Source of the DNA: Aneurinibacillus sp.
GTDB lineage: Bacteria > Bacillota > UBA5301 > DYFA01
Length of the DNA: 64,000 nt
Reading direction: 5' to 3'
Assembly (NCBI GenBank): GCA_020725425.1
Contig: DYFA01000046.1
Location: 1-64,000 of the forward strand
A program made the position numbers and the translations under genes. Positions within the stretch are counted from its first letter, which is position 1, and each line of letters begins with the position of its first letter. Shown in pieces: positions 18,686 through 28,061 of the stretch. The notes under the pieces are model-generated. The model saw only the letters and a program-made list of their open reading frames with translations. It searched no databases and was not told the origin of the DNA.

Positions 18686-20224
18686 ATGCCCGAGACGGTC
18701 CTGGTGCTGGACTTCGGCGCCCAGTACGCGCAGCTCATCGCCCGGCGGGTGCGCGAGGCCAACGTCTACTGCGAGATCATCCCCTACGACACGCCGCTTG
18801 AGGAGATCGCCGCCCGCCGCCCCAAGGCGCTGGTCTTCTCGGGCGGGCCCTGCTCGGTCTACGGCGGGGGAGCGCCGCACCCGGACCCCGGGATCTACGA
18901 GCTGGGCCTGCCGATCCTCGGCATCTGCTACGGCATGCAGCTCATGGCGGAGCAGCTCGGCGGGCGGGTGGAGCCGGCGGAGAGCCGGGAGTACGGCCGC
19001 ACCGAGGTGAGGGTGAGCGACCGGAGCGACCTCTTCCGGGGCTTCGGACCGGTCGGCGAGCCGGTCATCGCCTGGATGTCCCACGGCGACCGGGTGGTGG
19101 CCCCGCCCCCCGGCTTCCGGGTGCTGGCGGCGAGCGAGCACTCCCCGGTGGCGGCGATGGGAGACCCCGAGCGCAAGTTCTACGCCGTGCAGTTCCACCC
19201 CGAGGTGGCCCACACGCCCCGCGGCAAGGAAGTCCTCCGCAACTTCCTCTTCGGTGTGGCGGGCTGCGCCGGCGACTGGACGATGGGCTCCTTCATCCAC
19301 CAGGCGGTGGAGGAGATCCGGCGTCAGGTCGGGGGAGGTCGGGCAGTCTGCGCCCTCTCCGGCGGCGTCGACTCCTCGGTGGCGGCGGCGCTCGTCCACC
19401 GCGCCATCGGCGACCAGCTCACCTGCATCTTCGTGGACCACGGCCTGCTGCGCAAGGGCGAGCCCGAACAGGTCGTGGAGACCTTCCGCGACCACTTCCA
19501 CCTGAAGCTGGTCCACGTCGACGCCCGCAAGCGCTTCCTTCACGCCCTGGCGGGGGTGACCGAGCCGGAGAAGAAGCGCAAGCTCATCGGGCGGGAGTTC
19601 ATCGCCGTCTTCGAGGAGGAGGCGGCGAAGCTCGGCGAGATCGATTTCCTGGTCCAGGGGACACTATACCCGGACGTGATCGAGAGCGGGACGAAGACCG
19701 CGGCGGTGATCAAGTCCCACCACAACGTGGGTGGGCTGCCCGAGGAGATGCGCCTTCAGCTCGTCGAGCCGCTGCGCAACCTCTTCAAGGACGAGGTGCG
19801 GGCGGTCGGCGAGGAGTTGGGGCTGCCGGAGGCGGTGGTCTGGCGGCAGCCGTTCCCCGGGCCGGGGCTGGCGATTCGCATCATCGGCGAGGTGACCGAG
19901 GAGAAGCTGGCGATCCTCCGGGAGGTGGACGCCGTGTTTCTGGAGGAGATCCGGCGGGCCGGACTGTACCGGCAGATCTGGCAGTCCTTCGCGGTGCTCA
20001 CCGACTCCCGGACGGTGGGGGTGATGGGGGACGAGCGGACCTACGCCTACGTCGTCGCCCTCCGCGCCGTGACCAGCGAGGACGGGATGACCGCCGACTG
20101 GTTCCGGATTCCCCACGAGGTCCTGGGGACGGTGGCCAACCGGGTGTTGAACGAAGTCAAGGGCGTGAACCGGGTGGTGTACGACATCACCTCGAAGCCG
20201 CCGGCGACGATCGAGTGGGAGTAA
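18686..20224 (+). CDS. guaA: GMP synthase (glutamine-hydrolysing)
   Basis: The 512-residue product has a class I glutamine amidotransferase domain (GICYGMQ with Cys81; FHPEV), an ATP-pyrophosphatase domain ([18 protein letters not shown]) and the GuaA dimerisation domain ending [11 protein letters not shown]. It converts XMP to GMP. ATG 18686 is preferred over GTG 18671 because GGAGGAG sits at the right distance. Confidence 0.97.
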   Translation: MPETVLVLDFGAQYAQLIARRVREANVYCEIIPYDTPLEEIAARRPKALVFSGGPCSVYGGGAPHPDPGIYELGLPILGICYGMQLMAEQLGGRVEPAESREYGRTEVRVSDRSDLFRGFGPVGEPVIAWMSHGDRVVAPPPGFRVLAASEHSPVAAMGDPERKFYAVQFHPEVAHTPRGKEVLRNFLFGVAGCAGDWTMGSFIHQAVEEIRRQVGGGRAVCALSGGVDSSVAAALVHRAIGDQLTCIFVDHGLLRKGEPEQVVETFRDHFHLKLVHVDARKRFLHALAGVTEPEKKRKLIGREFIAVFEEEAAKLGEIDFLVQGTLYPDVIESGTKTAAVIKSHHNVGGLPEEMRLQLVEPLRNLFKDEVRAVGEELGLPEAVVWRQPFPGPGLAIRIIGEVTEEKLAILREVDAVFLEEIRRAGLYRQIWQSFAVLTDSRTVGVMGDERTYAYVVALRAVTSEDGMTADWFRIPHEVLGTVANRVLNEVKGVNRVVYDITSKPPATIEWE

Positions 20225-20328
20225 GGGAGGAGAGAGACCCGGAGGAAAGGCCTTGGGGGAGGCCGCAGGCCCGGCGCGCCAGACCGGGCGGGTGGGTTTG
20301 TGAGGGATTCGGGACAAGGAGGATGAAC

Positions 20329-21627
20329 ATGCTCGAGCAGATGTTCAAGCTGAAAGAGAACGGCACGGACGTCCGGACGGAAGTCATCGCCGGCATCACC
20401 ACCTTCATGACGATGGCCTATATCATCTTCGTGAACCCGGGGATTCTCTCGGCAGCCGGGGTGCCCTTCTCGGGCGCGATGGTGGCGACCGCCCTGGCGG
20501 CCGGCTTGATCACGATCGTGATGGGCCTGGCGACCAACTACCCGTTTGCGCTCGCTTCCGGCATGGGCCTGAACGCCTTCGTCGCCTTCGGCCTGGTCAA
20601 GGGGATGGGGCTCACCTGGCAGACGGCGATGGGCATGGTCTTCCTCGAGGGCGTGGTCATCACCCTCCTGGTGCTGACCAACTTCCGGGAAGCGGTCATG
20701 AACGCCATCCCGATCACCCTGAAGCGGGCCATCGGCGTCGGCATCGGCCTGTTCATCGCCTTCATCGGGCTCCAGTCGGCCAAGTTCGTCGTGGCCAGCC
20801 CGGCCACGCTGGTCCAGCTCGGCAGCTTCCACAAGCCGGAGACCCTGGTGGCGGCGGTCGGTCTCGTCATCACCGCCTTCCTCGTGGCCCGGCGGGTTAA
20901 GGGCGGTATCCTCCTGGGGATCCTGATCACCACGGTGATCGCCCTGTTCGCCGGGGTGACCAAGCTCCCCACCGGGGCCTGGGTCAGCGCCAAGCTTGAC
21001 ACCAGCACGATCATGGCCCTGGACGTCCGGTCGGCGCTCAACATCGGCCTCTGGACCACCATCTTCGCCCTGATGATCACCGACTTCTTCGACACGATGG
21101 GCACAGTGATCGCCATCGGCGGCGAGGCCGGCTTCCTGGACAAGGAGGGGCGGCTGCCGAGGCTCAAGAACGTGCTGCTGGTCGACTCCATGGCGGCGGT
21201 GCTGGGCGGCGTCTTCGGCGCCTCTTCGGTCACGACCTACATCGAGTCGGCGGCCGGCGTGGGCGAGGGCGGCCGCACCGGGCTCACGGCGGTGGTCACG
21301 GGGATCCTGTTCCTTCTGGCGGTCTTCCTGGCGCCCGTCGCCGGGATCGTCCCGGCGGCGGCCACCGCCCCGGCCCTGATCATCGTCGGGTTTCTCATGA
21401 TGACCGTGGTCAAGGACATCCGGTTCGACGAGTACGACGAGGCCATCCCGGCCTTCCTCATCCTGCTCGGCATCCCGCTGACCTACAACATCTCCTACGG
21501 CATCGGGCTCGGCTTCGTCAGCTACGTCGTGATCAAGGCGCTCCGGGGCAAGTTCGACGAGATCCACCCGCTGATGTGGATCGTCGCCCTGGCCTTCGCC
21601 GTGAACTTCTTCTTCCAGGGCCGGTAG
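20329..21627 (+). CDS. NCS2-family purine permease (AzgA/PbuG-like)
   Basis: The 432-residue product has about 12 or more membrane spans. Motifs are TEVIAGITTFMTMAYIIFVNPGIL near the N-terminus, GMGLNAFVAF, DFFDTMGTVIAIGGEAG and GASSVTTYIESAAGVGEGGRTGLTAVV, which mark the adenine/guanine/hypoxanthine branch of NCS2. ATG 20329 lies six bases after AAGGAGG; ATG 20323 is too close. The 104 bp between guaA and this gene show no purine riboswitch. Confidence 0.93.
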   Translation: MLEQMFKLKENGTDVRTEVIAGITTFMTMAYIIFVNPGILSAAGVPFSGAMVATALAAGLITIVMGLATNYPFALASGMGLNAFVAFGLVKGMGLTWQTAMGMVFLEGVVITLLVLTNFREAVMNAIPITLKRAIGVGIGLFIAFIGLQSAKFVVASPATLVQLGSFHKPETLVAAVGLVITAFLVARRVKGGILLGILITTVIALFAGVTKLPTGAWVSAKLDTSTIMALDVRSALNIGLWTTIFALMITDFFDTMGTVIAIGGEAGFLDKEGRLPRLKNVLLVDSMAAVLGGVFGASSVTTYIESAAGVGEGGRTGLTAVVTGILFLLAVFLAPVAGIVPAAATAPALIIVGFLMMTVVKDIRFDEYDEAIPAFLILLGIPLTYNISYGIGLGFVSYVVIKALRGKFDEIHPLMWIVALAFAVNFFFQGR

Positions 21628-21653
21628 GCGGTTCCCTGGCAGACAGTGACAGT

Positions 21654-21693
21654 GCAGGAGGCGGGCGGGCCCGGGGCCCGGCCCGCCTCCTGC
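21654..21693 (+). terminator. GC-rich hairpin after the purine permease, terminator-like without T-tract
   Basis: A perfect 13-bp inverted repeat (21654-21666 with 21681-21693; arm GCAGGAGGCGGGC) with a 14-nt loop lies 27 bases after the permease stop. No U-tract follows, so it may be a Rho-assisted end or an mRNA-stabilising structure. Confidence 0.5.
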
Positions 21694-21724
21694 ATCGAGG
21701 GCGCGCCCAGACGTCACCGCCCAC

Positions 21725-21754
21725 TTGCCCCTCCCGCCGGCGCACCGGTATAAT
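21725..21754 (+). promoter_or_regulatory. candidate promoter of the MntA/HepT-type pair
   Basis: TTGCCC (21725-21730), an 18-bp spacer, and a perfect TATAAT (21749-21754) lie about 20 bp before the nucleotidyltransferase start. Confidence 0.55.
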
Positions 21755-21774
21755 GCAACCAGGAGTTGATGAGC

Positions 21775-22230
21775 ATGGGTAGCCGCGACCCCAAGCGGGT
21801 GGCCGAGCTGGCTGAGACTCTGGAGCCGGTGTTCGCCGGGCGGGCGGACGTCGTGGCGGCCTATCTCTTCGGCTCGTATGCCTCGCTGAACGAGACTGAG
21901 CGCAGCGACATCGATCTCGGGGTCATCTTTCGCTCCCGTCCGACCCTGACCGACGAGTTGGGTCTGGAGGTAGCGGTCTGCGCGGCGCTGGGCACCGACC
22001 GGGTCGACCTGGTGAACCTCAACCAGGCCGGAGTGGATTTGCAGTTCCGGGCCTTGCAGGAGGGGGCCATCCTGTTCTGTGCCGACGACAAGGCGCGGGC
22101 GGACTTCGTGGAAGAGGTCCTGGACCGCCGGGGGGACTTCGGGCTGACCATGTACAAGTTCCACCAGGATTTCCTGGCGGGGTTGCGGGAGGTGCAGGCC
22201 GGTGATCGATCGGCAAAAGGTCTAGAGTAA
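21775..22230 (+). CDS. mntA: MntA-type minimal nucleotidyltransferase (type VII antitoxin)
   Basis: The 151-residue product carries the exact minimal nucleotidyltransferase motif GS-X10-DXD (in LFGSYASLNETERSDIDLGV), then VDLVNLN and a C-terminal helix. In the MntA/HepT system this enzyme AMPylates the HEPN ribonuclease on its tyrosine and so silences it. Starts at ATG 21775 or 21769 are both possible behind AGGAG. Its last 29 bases overlap the partner hepT, which is interrupted (see next entry). The antitoxin itself looks intact. Confidence 0.85.
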   Translation: MGSRDPKRVAELAETLEPVFAGRADVVAAYLFGSYASLNETERSDIDLGVIFRSRPTLTDELGLEVAVCAALGTDRVDLVNLNQAGVDLQFRALQEGAILFCADDKARADFVEEVLDRRGDFGLTMYKFHQDFLAGLREVQAGDRSAKGLE

Positions 22231-22531
22231 ACTGGAGACGGTCAGCCTCTGCCTCGACCGGCTGACCAAGCTGCAGAAGGCGAGCCGGGACGAGTTCCTC
22301 GGGGACTTCCGCTACGCTGACGCCGCCAAACGCAATTTGCAGGTCGGCATTGAGGCGATGATCGACCTCGCCAATCACCTCATCGCCCGGGAGGGCTGGA
22401 TCAGCGCTTCCGACGCGGCGCGCTTCGCCCTCATGGCCCGTTTCCGCAACCGGCTGGTACACCTTTATGAAGAGGTCAGCGACGAGGAGGTATACCGCAT
22501 CCTCCACGAAGACCTGGGCGATTTCCGTTGA
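22202..22531 (+). pseudogene. hepT: HepT-type HEPN ribonuclease toxin, interrupted by an in-frame TAG and shortened
   Basis: Reading from GTG 22202 gives VIDRQKV, then TAG at 22223-22225, then SKLETVSLCLDRLTKLQK and on without another stop to 22531. The residue at the stop is normally Leu (KVLSKLE); TTG to TAG is one change. The HEPN catalytic motif RX4HXY is intact (RNRLVHLY). The stretch between HLIAREGW and ISASDAARFALMARF is about 20-25 residues shorter than in typical HepT, which fits an in-frame deletion. Translation could only restart downstream or read through the amber codon. I call it a pseudogene, with readthrough as the alternative. Confidence 0.75.
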
Positions 22532-22580
22532 CCGGGTTCTGGCAACCGGGGTCTTTTCCGCCAACCTGGTGACCGTGCCC

Positions 22581-23102
22581 ATGCTCGAGTGCGCCGATTA
22601 CTGTGGAGTGACGTCCGGTTACCACACAAACAAATGCGCCGACGCCGGCATCGCGTGGAGCAGAGGGGCGGTCCTCGACGTCCCGGTTCTGGACGATTCG
22701 CCGTATTGCATGGAGGACATCACGGTGCCCGTGAGTAGGACCGCGGACATTCTTGATGAGATCGAGTCGATCGCCCGGCGCCACGGCGTGAAGATCCCTT
22801 GTTTCGGACATGCCGGTGACGGGAACGTCCATGCCACCCTCCTGAGGGAGGATTTCGACGAAGATGCCTGGCGGGAGGCAAGGCACCGGGTGCTCGAGGA
22901 ACTCTACCAGGCGACCTACCGGGTGGGTGGTAACCTCACCGGAGAGCATGGGATCGGGGCGAAGCGGATCGGCTACTTACCACAATTCGTTGACCGCGGC
23001 CAAATCGAGGTCATGAAGGCCATCAAGCGCGCCCTTGACCCGGACCTCATACTGAACCCCGGCAAGGTGATCGACCCGGGGAATAGCGAATCGGCTTCCT
23101 AA
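22581..23102 (+). pseudogene. C-terminal fragment of a GlcD-like FAD-linked oxidase
   Basis: The last ~155 residues of the FAD-oxidase C-terminal domain are present: MEDITVPVSRTADILDEI, CFGHAGDGNVHATLL, and YRVGGNLTGEHGIGAKR, with RALDPDLILNPGKVI at the end. Glycolate/D-lactate oxidase subunits of this family are about 460 residues and begin with an FAD-binding domain, which is absent here: upstream sequence is the hepT remnant. No ribosome-binding site fits. This is a truncated relic left next to another decaying gene. Confidence 0.8.
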
Positions 23103-23192
23103 GCTGCCCCTCCAACTTGGCAGGTTACCTTGGCGCTGGCGCCTCCGGGTCGGCCGAAGGTGATACCATGCTCGAAAAACAGCTCATTCGCC

Positions 23193-23232
23193 TTTACATT
23201 CTGCCAGTAGTATGTTAGCATGTTAACATACT
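23193..23232 (+). promoter_or_regulatory. his operon promoter with overlapping inverted-repeat operator
   Basis: TTTACA (23193-23198), a 17-bp spacer, and an extended -10 TGT-TAGCAT (23213-23221). A perfect 9-bp inverted repeat, AGTATGTTA/TAACATACT (23209-23217 with 23224-23232), covers the -10. The first gene behind it encodes a TrpR-like regulator. TrpR-type repressors bind such symmetrical sites over promoters, so self-control of the whole his operon is likely (inference from position). Confidence 0.6.
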
Positions 23233-23279
23233 AAATCAGCTTCGGCAGCTGGCTTTCTGATTGGTCAGGAGGGGACGAC

Positions 23280-23591
23280 GTGGTCAACGAGAAACTGCGC
23301 AGCTCGGAAACCGACCGCCTGTTCGAAGCCGTGCTCTCCCTGCGCGACCGGGAGGAGTGCTACCGGTTCTTCGAGGACCTGTGCACGGTCGCCGAACTGA
23401 GGGAGCTGAGCCAGCGGTTCGAAGTGGCTTGCCTGCTCTCTGAAGGCGGCACCTACCACGAGATCGTGGCCCGCACGGGAGCGAGCACGGCCACGGTCAG
23501 CCGGGTCAAGCGGGCGCTGGAGTACGGGGCGGACGGGTACAAGCTCGTCCTGGCCCGGATGGCGGCAGGGAAGGCGAGGCGGCAGGCGTGA
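23280..23591 (+). CDS. TrpR-like regulator of the YerC/YecD family (HisR-like)
   Basis: The 103-residue product aligns with the TrpR/YerC fold: LFEAVLSLRDREECYRFFEDLCTVAELRELSQRFEVACLLSEGGTYHEIVARTGASTATVSRVKRALEYGADGYKLVL, a helix bundle with the HTH at GTYHEIVARTGASTATVSRVKR. YerC proteins head histidine operons in many Bacillota and act as histidine-responsive repressors (HisR). GTG start behind AGGAGGGG. Its stop overlaps the hisZ start, so it is cotranscribed with and probably controls the operon. Confidence 0.88.
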   Translation: MVNEKLRSSETDRLFEAVLSLRDREECYRFFEDLCTVAELRELSQRFEVACLLSEGGTYHEIVARTGASTATVSRVKRALEYGADGYKLVLARMAAGKARRQA

Positions 23592-24748
23592 GCATCGGCG
23601 GATACACCACCGGCTGGGGTTCCAGCAACGGTAGCGGCGGCGGGGCGGCCTTCGGGACGCCGCGGGGGACGCGGGACCTCCTGCCGGCCGAGGCGGCGCT
23701 GCGCCACGCGGTGGAGGAGCGGGTCCGGCGGGTCTTCACTGCCTTCGGTTACCGGGAGGTGAGAACGCCGGTCTTCGAGCGCGAAGCGGTCGTAGCCCAG
23801 GGGGCAGCCCCTGGACAGCAGGCCAACGTCTTCCGCTTCTTCAGCCCGGACGGGGAGGTGCTGGCCCTCCGGTCCGACCTCACCACGCCCATCGCCCGCC
23901 TGGTGACGCAGCGCCTGAGCGGGGAGCGCCGGCCGCTGCGGCTGTTCTACGTGGCGGACGTCTTCCGCTGGGCGGAGCCGGGCGGGGGGCGGCAGCGGCA
24001 GTTCGGGCAGGCCGGGGTGGAGCTGGTGGGAGCCGGGGGGCCGGCGGCCGACGCCGAGGTGGTCCTGTTGGCCATCCGGGCGCTGGAGGCGGCCGGGGTG
24101 GCCGACTTCCGCCTCGACCTGGGGCAGGTGGCGTTCTTCACGGGACTTCTGGCCGAGTCCGGGCTGGGCCGGGCGGAGCAGGAGGCGGTCCACGAGGCCT
24201 TCCTGGCCAAGGACTGGGTAGGCCTGGAGGCGACGCTGGCGCGGGTCTGTCCCGAGCCGGAGAGACGCCGGCGGATCTTTGCCTTGACGGACCTGCGGGG
24301 CGGGCGGGAGGTCCTGGACCGGGCCGCGGAGTTGGTCGAGCTCGAGGAGGGGGAGGCCCGGCGGGCGCTGGAGAACCTGGCGTCCGTCTGGTCGATCCTC
24401 GAGGGCTTCGGCGTGGCCGGGCGGCTGGCGATCGACCTGGGGCTGGTCAAGGATCTGGCTTACTACACCGGGCTGGTGGTGGAGGGGTACGTCCCGCGGC
24501 TCGGCTACACCTTGTGCACCGGCGGCCGCTACGACGGACTGTACGCCCAGTTCGGGGCGGCCGAACCGGCGACCGGTTTCGCCCTGGGGCTGGAGCGGGT
24601 GACTGAGGCACTGGCCCGCCAGGACGAGGCCGGCGGCGCGGCGGGGGGGCGCGAGGAGGGTTTCGCGTCCACGCCGGCACCCGGAGATGAGGCCTGGGTG
24701 GCCTGGGTCGCCGAGCGGCTCGCCGACCCGGCGGGGAAGGGGCGATGA
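23588..24748 (+). CDS. hisZ: ATP phosphoribosyltransferase regulatory subunit
   Basis: The 386-residue product is a class II aaRS-like (HisRS paralogue) protein: TPRGTRDLLPAEAALRHAVEERVRRVFTAFGYREVRTPVFE, FYVADVFRWAEPGGGRQRQFGQAGVELVG, and a C-terminal LGYTLCTGGRYDGLYAQFG. It lacks an anticodon-binding domain, as HisZ does. It forms the octamer with the short HisG encoded next and confers histidine feedback. A Gly/Ser-rich lead of about 20 residues precedes the domain. GTG 23588 overlaps the regulator stop; it overlaps hisG by four bases. Confidence 0.94.
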   Translation: MSIGGYTTGWGSSNGSGGGAAFGTPRGTRDLLPAEAALRHAVEERVRRVFTAFGYREVRTPVFEREAVVAQGAAPGQQANVFRFFSPDGEVLALRSDLTTPIARLVTQRLSGERRPLRLFYVADVFRWAEPGGGRQRQFGQAGVELVGAGGPAADAEVVLLAIRALEAAGVADFRLDLGQVAFFTGLLAESGLGRAEQEAVHEAFLAKDWVGLEATLARVCPEPERRRRIFALTDLRGGREVLDRAAELVELEEGEARRALENLASVWSILEGFGVAGRLAIDLGLVKDLAYYTGLVVEGYVPRLGYTLCTGGRYDGLYAQFGAAEPATGFALGLERVTEALARQDEAGGAAGGREEGFASTPAPGDEAWVAWVAERLADPAGKGR

Positions 24749-25440
24749 ACGGCGTGCGGGTGGCGGTGGCGAAGGGAAGGCTTTTGGAGCCGCTGGTGGC
24801 GCTCTTCCGCGCCGCCGGGCTGGTCAGCCCCGGGTTCGACCTGCGGGACGACTCGCGGCGGCTGTTGGTCGAGGATTCCGGCTCCGGGCTGAGCTTCCTC
24901 CTGGTGAAGCCGGCGGACGTGCCCACCTATGTGGAGTACGGCGCTGCCGACCTCGGCGTGGTGGGGAAGGACGTGCTCTGGGAGGCGGGGCGGCAAGTCT
25001 GCGAGCTGCTGGACCTGGGCTTCGGCTTCTGTCGCCTGGTGGTGGCGGCGCCGCGCCAGGCCGGCCGGAACGACCTGCGCGACCTGCGAGCGCTGCCTTA
25101 CGCCCCCCGCATCGCCACCAAGTACCCCAGAATCGCGGAAGAATACTTCACCCGCCAGGGAATTCAGGTGGAAATCGTGAAGCTTAACGGCGCCATCGAG
25201 CTGGCCCCGGCGGCGGGGCTGGCGGAGGCCATCGTGGACCTGGTGGCCACCGGGCGGACGCTGGCTGAGAACGATCTGGTGCCGGTGGGGGAGATCGGCC
25301 AGGCGACCGCCCGGCTGATTGCCAACCGGATCAGCTACAAGGTCGAGTACGAGCGGGTCCGGGAGATGACGGAGAGGCTCCGCCGCACGCTGGCGGAACA
25401 GGGTGGCGGCGGCGAGGCAGGACAGGGTGGGGGAGGCTGA
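24745..25440 (+). CDS. hisG: ATP phosphoribosyltransferase, short form
   Basis: The 231-residue product lacks the C-terminal regulatory domain of long HisG and so needs HisZ, which is encoded just upstream. Motifs: VAVAKGRLLEPLV, FLLVKPADVPTYVEYGAADLGVVGKDVL, RIATKYPRIAEEYF, and the PRPP loop EAIVDLVATGRTLAENDL. First step of histidine synthesis (PRPP + ATP). Ends with a Gly-rich tail. Confidence 0.96.
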   Translation: MNGVRVAVAKGRLLEPLVALFRAAGLVSPGFDLRDDSRRLLVEDSGSGLSFLLVKPADVPTYVEYGAADLGVVGKDVLWEAGRQVCELLDLGFGFCRLVVAAPRQAGRNDLRDLRALPYAPRIATKYPRIAEEYFTRQGIQVEIVKLNGAIELAPAAGLAEAIVDLVATGRTLAENDLVPVGEIGQATARLIANRISYKVEYERVREMTERLRRTLAEQGGGGEAGQGGGG

Positions 25441-25443
25441 ACC

Positions 25444-26766
25444 ATGAGCGAGATGGTGGAGGCCGTCCGGCTGCGCCGGCTGGTCGTGACGGACCTGGGG
25501 GAGGGCGGGGTCGTGCGCATCCTCCGCCGTCCCCTCGACCTCGCGGCGCCCGAGATGGAGGCCGTGACGGAGATCGTGGCGGCGGTGGCGAAGGAAGGCG
25601 ACGCGGCGGTGCTCCGGTACACGGCGCTGTTCGACGGGGTGGAGCTGACGCCGGAGCGGCTGCGGGTCGCCCCGGAGGAGTTCAAGGCGGCCCGGGCGGA
25701 AGTGCCGCCGGCGTTTGTGGCCGCGGTGCGCCAGGCCCGGGAGCGGATCGCCGCCTACCACGAGCGGCAGAAGCACGGGAGCTGGGTCATGGCTCCGGGC
25801 GACGGGAGCCAGTTGGGGCAGCAGGTCACGCCGCTCTCCCGGGTGGGTGTCTACGTCCCCGGCGGGACGGCTCCCCTGGCTTCCTCGGTCCTGATGAACG
25901 CCGTGCCGGCCAGAGTGGCGGGAGTGGAGAGCGTCGCCCTGGCCACGCCGCCGGACCGGGAAGGGAGGGTCAACCCGTACATCCTGGTGGCGGCGGAGGA
26001 GGCGGGGGTGAACGAGGTATACCGGGTCGGCGGGGCACAGGCAGTCGCCGCCCTGGCCTTCGGCACGCGGACCATCCCCCGGGTGGACAAGATCACCGGG
26101 CCGGGGAACATCTACGTCACCCTCGCCAAGAAGCTGGTCTACGGCCAGGTCGGGATCGACCTGCTGGCCGGGCCGAGCGAGGTGGCGGTGGTGGCCGACG
26201 CCACGGCCAACCCGCGCCTCGTGGCGGCCGATCTCCTCTCCCAGGCGGAGCACGATCTCCGCTCCGTGGCCGTCCTCTTCACGCCGGAGCTGGGCCTGGT
26301 GGAGCGAGTCGAGGCCGAACTGGCCACACAACTGGCCGAACTGCCGCGGGCCGGGACGGCTGCCCGGGCACTGGCCGCCCAGGGGGCGGTGGTGGTGACG
26401 CCCGACCTGGAGACGGCGGTCCGCTTGGCCGACGCCTTCGCCCCGGAACACCTGGAACTCCTGGTGGCCGAGCCCGGCCGGTGGCTGCCCGAGGTGAAGC
26501 ACGCCGGCACGGTCTTCCTCGGCGCCTATGCCCCGGAGCCGGTCGGGGATTATCTCGCCGGGACGAACCACATCCTGCCCACCGGCGGGACGGCCCGCTT
26601 CGCCTCGGGCCTGTCCGTGGACGACTTCATGCGCAAGACGAGCTTCGTCTCTCTGACCCCGGAGGCGCTGGCCCGCCTCGCCCCGGCCATCGAGACCCTG
26701 GCCGAGGTCGAGGGGCTGACAGCCCACGCCCGGGCGGTCCGGATCAGGCTCGAAGGGGGGAAGTGA
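25444..26766 (+). CDS. hisD: histidinol dehydrogenase
   Basis: The 440-residue product catalyses the last two oxidations to histidine. Motifs: [84 protein letters not shown], the Zn region [29 protein letters not shown] and [14 protein letters not shown] three bases after the hisG stop. Confidence 0.97.
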   Translation: MSEMVEAVRLRRLVVTDLGEGGVVRILRRPLDLAAPEMEAVTEIVAAVAKEGDAAVLRYTALFDGVELTPERLRVAPEEFKAARAEVPPAFVAAVRQARERIAAYHERQKHGSWVMAPGDGSQLGQQVTPLSRVGVYVPGGTAPLASSVLMNAVPARVAGVESVALATPPDREGRVNPYILVAAEEAGVNEVYRVGGAQAVAALAFGTRTIPRVDKITGPGNIYVTLAKKLVYGQVGIDLLAGPSEVAVVADATANPRLVAADLLSQAEHDLRSVAVLFTPELGLVERVEAELATQLAELPRAGTAARALAAQGAVVVTPDLETAVRLADAFAPEHLELLVAEPGRWLPEVKHAGTVFLGAYAPEPVGDYLAGTNHILPTGGTARFASGLSVDDFMRKTSFVSLTPEALARLAPAIETLAEVEGLTAHARAVRIRLEGGK

Positions 26767-26767
26767 G

Positions 26768-27349
26768 ATGCGGCGCGGACGCGTCGAGCGGGTGACCAAC
26801 GAGACGCAGATCGTGGTCGAGCTGGCCCTGGACGGGACGGGACAGGCGGAGATCGCCACGGGGCTGGCCTTCTTCGACCACCTGCTGAACCAAGTGGCCC
26901 GCCACGGGCTCTTGGACCTTAAGCTCTCGGCTAAGGGCGACCTAGCGGTGGACGGGCACCACACCGTGGAGGACACTGGGCTCGCCCTCGGCCAAGCCCT
27001 GGCGCAGGCGCTGGGGGACAAGGCGGGGGTGCGGCGGTACGGCGAGGCGGCCGTGCCGCTCGACGAGGCGCTGGCCCGGGTGGCGCTCGACCTCTCCGGC
27101 CGACCGTTCCTAGCGCTGAAAGCCGACTTCCCCCAGCACCAGGTGGGCGACTTCGACGTGTTCCTGATCCCCGAATTCCTGCGGGCGCTGGTCACGACCG
27201 CCGGACTGACCCTCCACGCCGAGGTGACGGGCGCCAACAGCCACCACATGGCGGAGGCGCTCTTCAAGGCAGTGGGGCGGGCGGTGGACGCGGCGACGCA
27301 GATCGACCCCCGGGTAGCCGGGATCCCCTCGACGAAGGGCACATTGTAG
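26768..27349 (+). CDS. hisB: imidazoleglycerol-phosphate dehydratase
   Basis: The 193-residue single-domain HisB (no phosphatase fusion) has [34 protein letters not shown], and the second His cluster [16 protein letters not shown], which bind the two Mn ions. Since the phosphatase half is absent, histidinol-phosphatase must be encoded elsewhere; hisC is also missing from this operon. Confidence 0.97.
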   Translation: MRRGRVERVTNETQIVVELALDGTGQAEIATGLAFFDHLLNQVARHGLLDLKLSAKGDLAVDGHHTVEDTGLALGQALAQALGDKAGVRRYGEAAVPLDEALARVALDLSGRPFLALKADFPQHQVGDFDVFLIPEFLRALVTTAGLTLHAEVTGANSHHMAEALFKAVGRAVDAATQIDPRVAGIPSTKGTL

Positions 27350-27371
27350 AAACGAAGGGCAGGTTGCAGCA

Positions 27372-28061
27372 GTGCGGAAACGGCCGGTGGCCATCGTGGA
27401 CTACGGGATGGGGAATCTGCGGAGCGTGGTTAAGGCGTGCGCGCGGGCCGGCTTCGCCGCAGAGTCGACCGACTCGCCGGAAGCCGTACGACAAGCCCCG
27501 GGAGTGATCCTGCCGGGGGTGGGCGCCTTCGGGGCAGCCATGGAGAACCTGGAGCGGGCGGGGCTTCGGGACCCGGTCCGGGAGGCGGCGGCGGAGGCGC
27601 TGGCCGGCGGCCGACCCTTCCTCGGGCTCTGCCTCGGCCTCCACCTCCTCTTCGAGGAAAGCGAAGAGAGTTTCGGCGGCGAGAACCCGCGGGGGCTCGG
27701 CGTCTTCCCCGGCCGGGTGGTGCGCTTCAAGCGGGAGGGGCTGAAAGTGCCGCAGATCGGGTGGAACACGGTCGTCTTCCGCCAGCGCCACCCGATCCTC
27801 ACCGGCCTCGCGGACGGGAGCTACTTTTACTTCGTCCACTCCTACTACGCGGTTCCGGCTGACCCGGCCGCAGTCTTGCTGGCCACCGAGTACGGCGCAA
27901 CCTTCGCCAGCGGCGTGGCCCGGGGGAGCCTAGTGGCTTTTCAGTTTCATCCAGAGAAGAGCAGCACCACCGGCTTGGCGCTGCTCGCCAACTTCGGGTG
28001 CTTGGTTTACGGCAAGATAAGGACAGAGGGAACGGAGCAAGAGGGGGAGAGGGGACAGTGA
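27372..28061 (+). CDS. hisH: imidazole glycerol phosphate synthase, glutaminase subunit
   Basis: The 229-residue class I amidotransferase starts at GTG 27372 (VAIVDYGMGNLRSVVKACARAGF), with the oxyanion/nucleophile segment PFLGLCLGLHLLFEESEE and the His-Glu pair in FQFHPEKSSTTGLALLANF. It supplies ammonia to HisF. A charged 16-residue tail follows the usual end. It overlaps hisA by four bases. Confidence 0.96.
   Translation: MRKRPVAIVDYGMGNLRSVVKACARAGFAAESTDSPEAVRQAPGVILPGVGAFGAAMENLERAGLRDPVREAAAEALAGGRPFLGLCLGLHLLFEESEESFGGENPRGLGVFPGRVVRFKREGLKVPQIGWNTVVFRQRHPILTGLADGSYFYFVHSYYAVPADPAAVLLATEYGATFASGVARGSLVAFQFHPEKSSTTGLALLANFGCLVYGKIRTEGTEQEGERGQ

Noticed and set aside
20225-20328. Purine riboswitch before the NCS2 permease
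   Set aside because: No aptamer core or loop-loop sequences; only a short GC-rich hairpin is seen.
24529-27342. 937-codon open frame on the minus strand across the his genes
   Set aside because: It mirrors hisG, hisD and hisB codon structure in GC-rich DNA and shows no protein motifs; the plus-strand genes are unmistakable.
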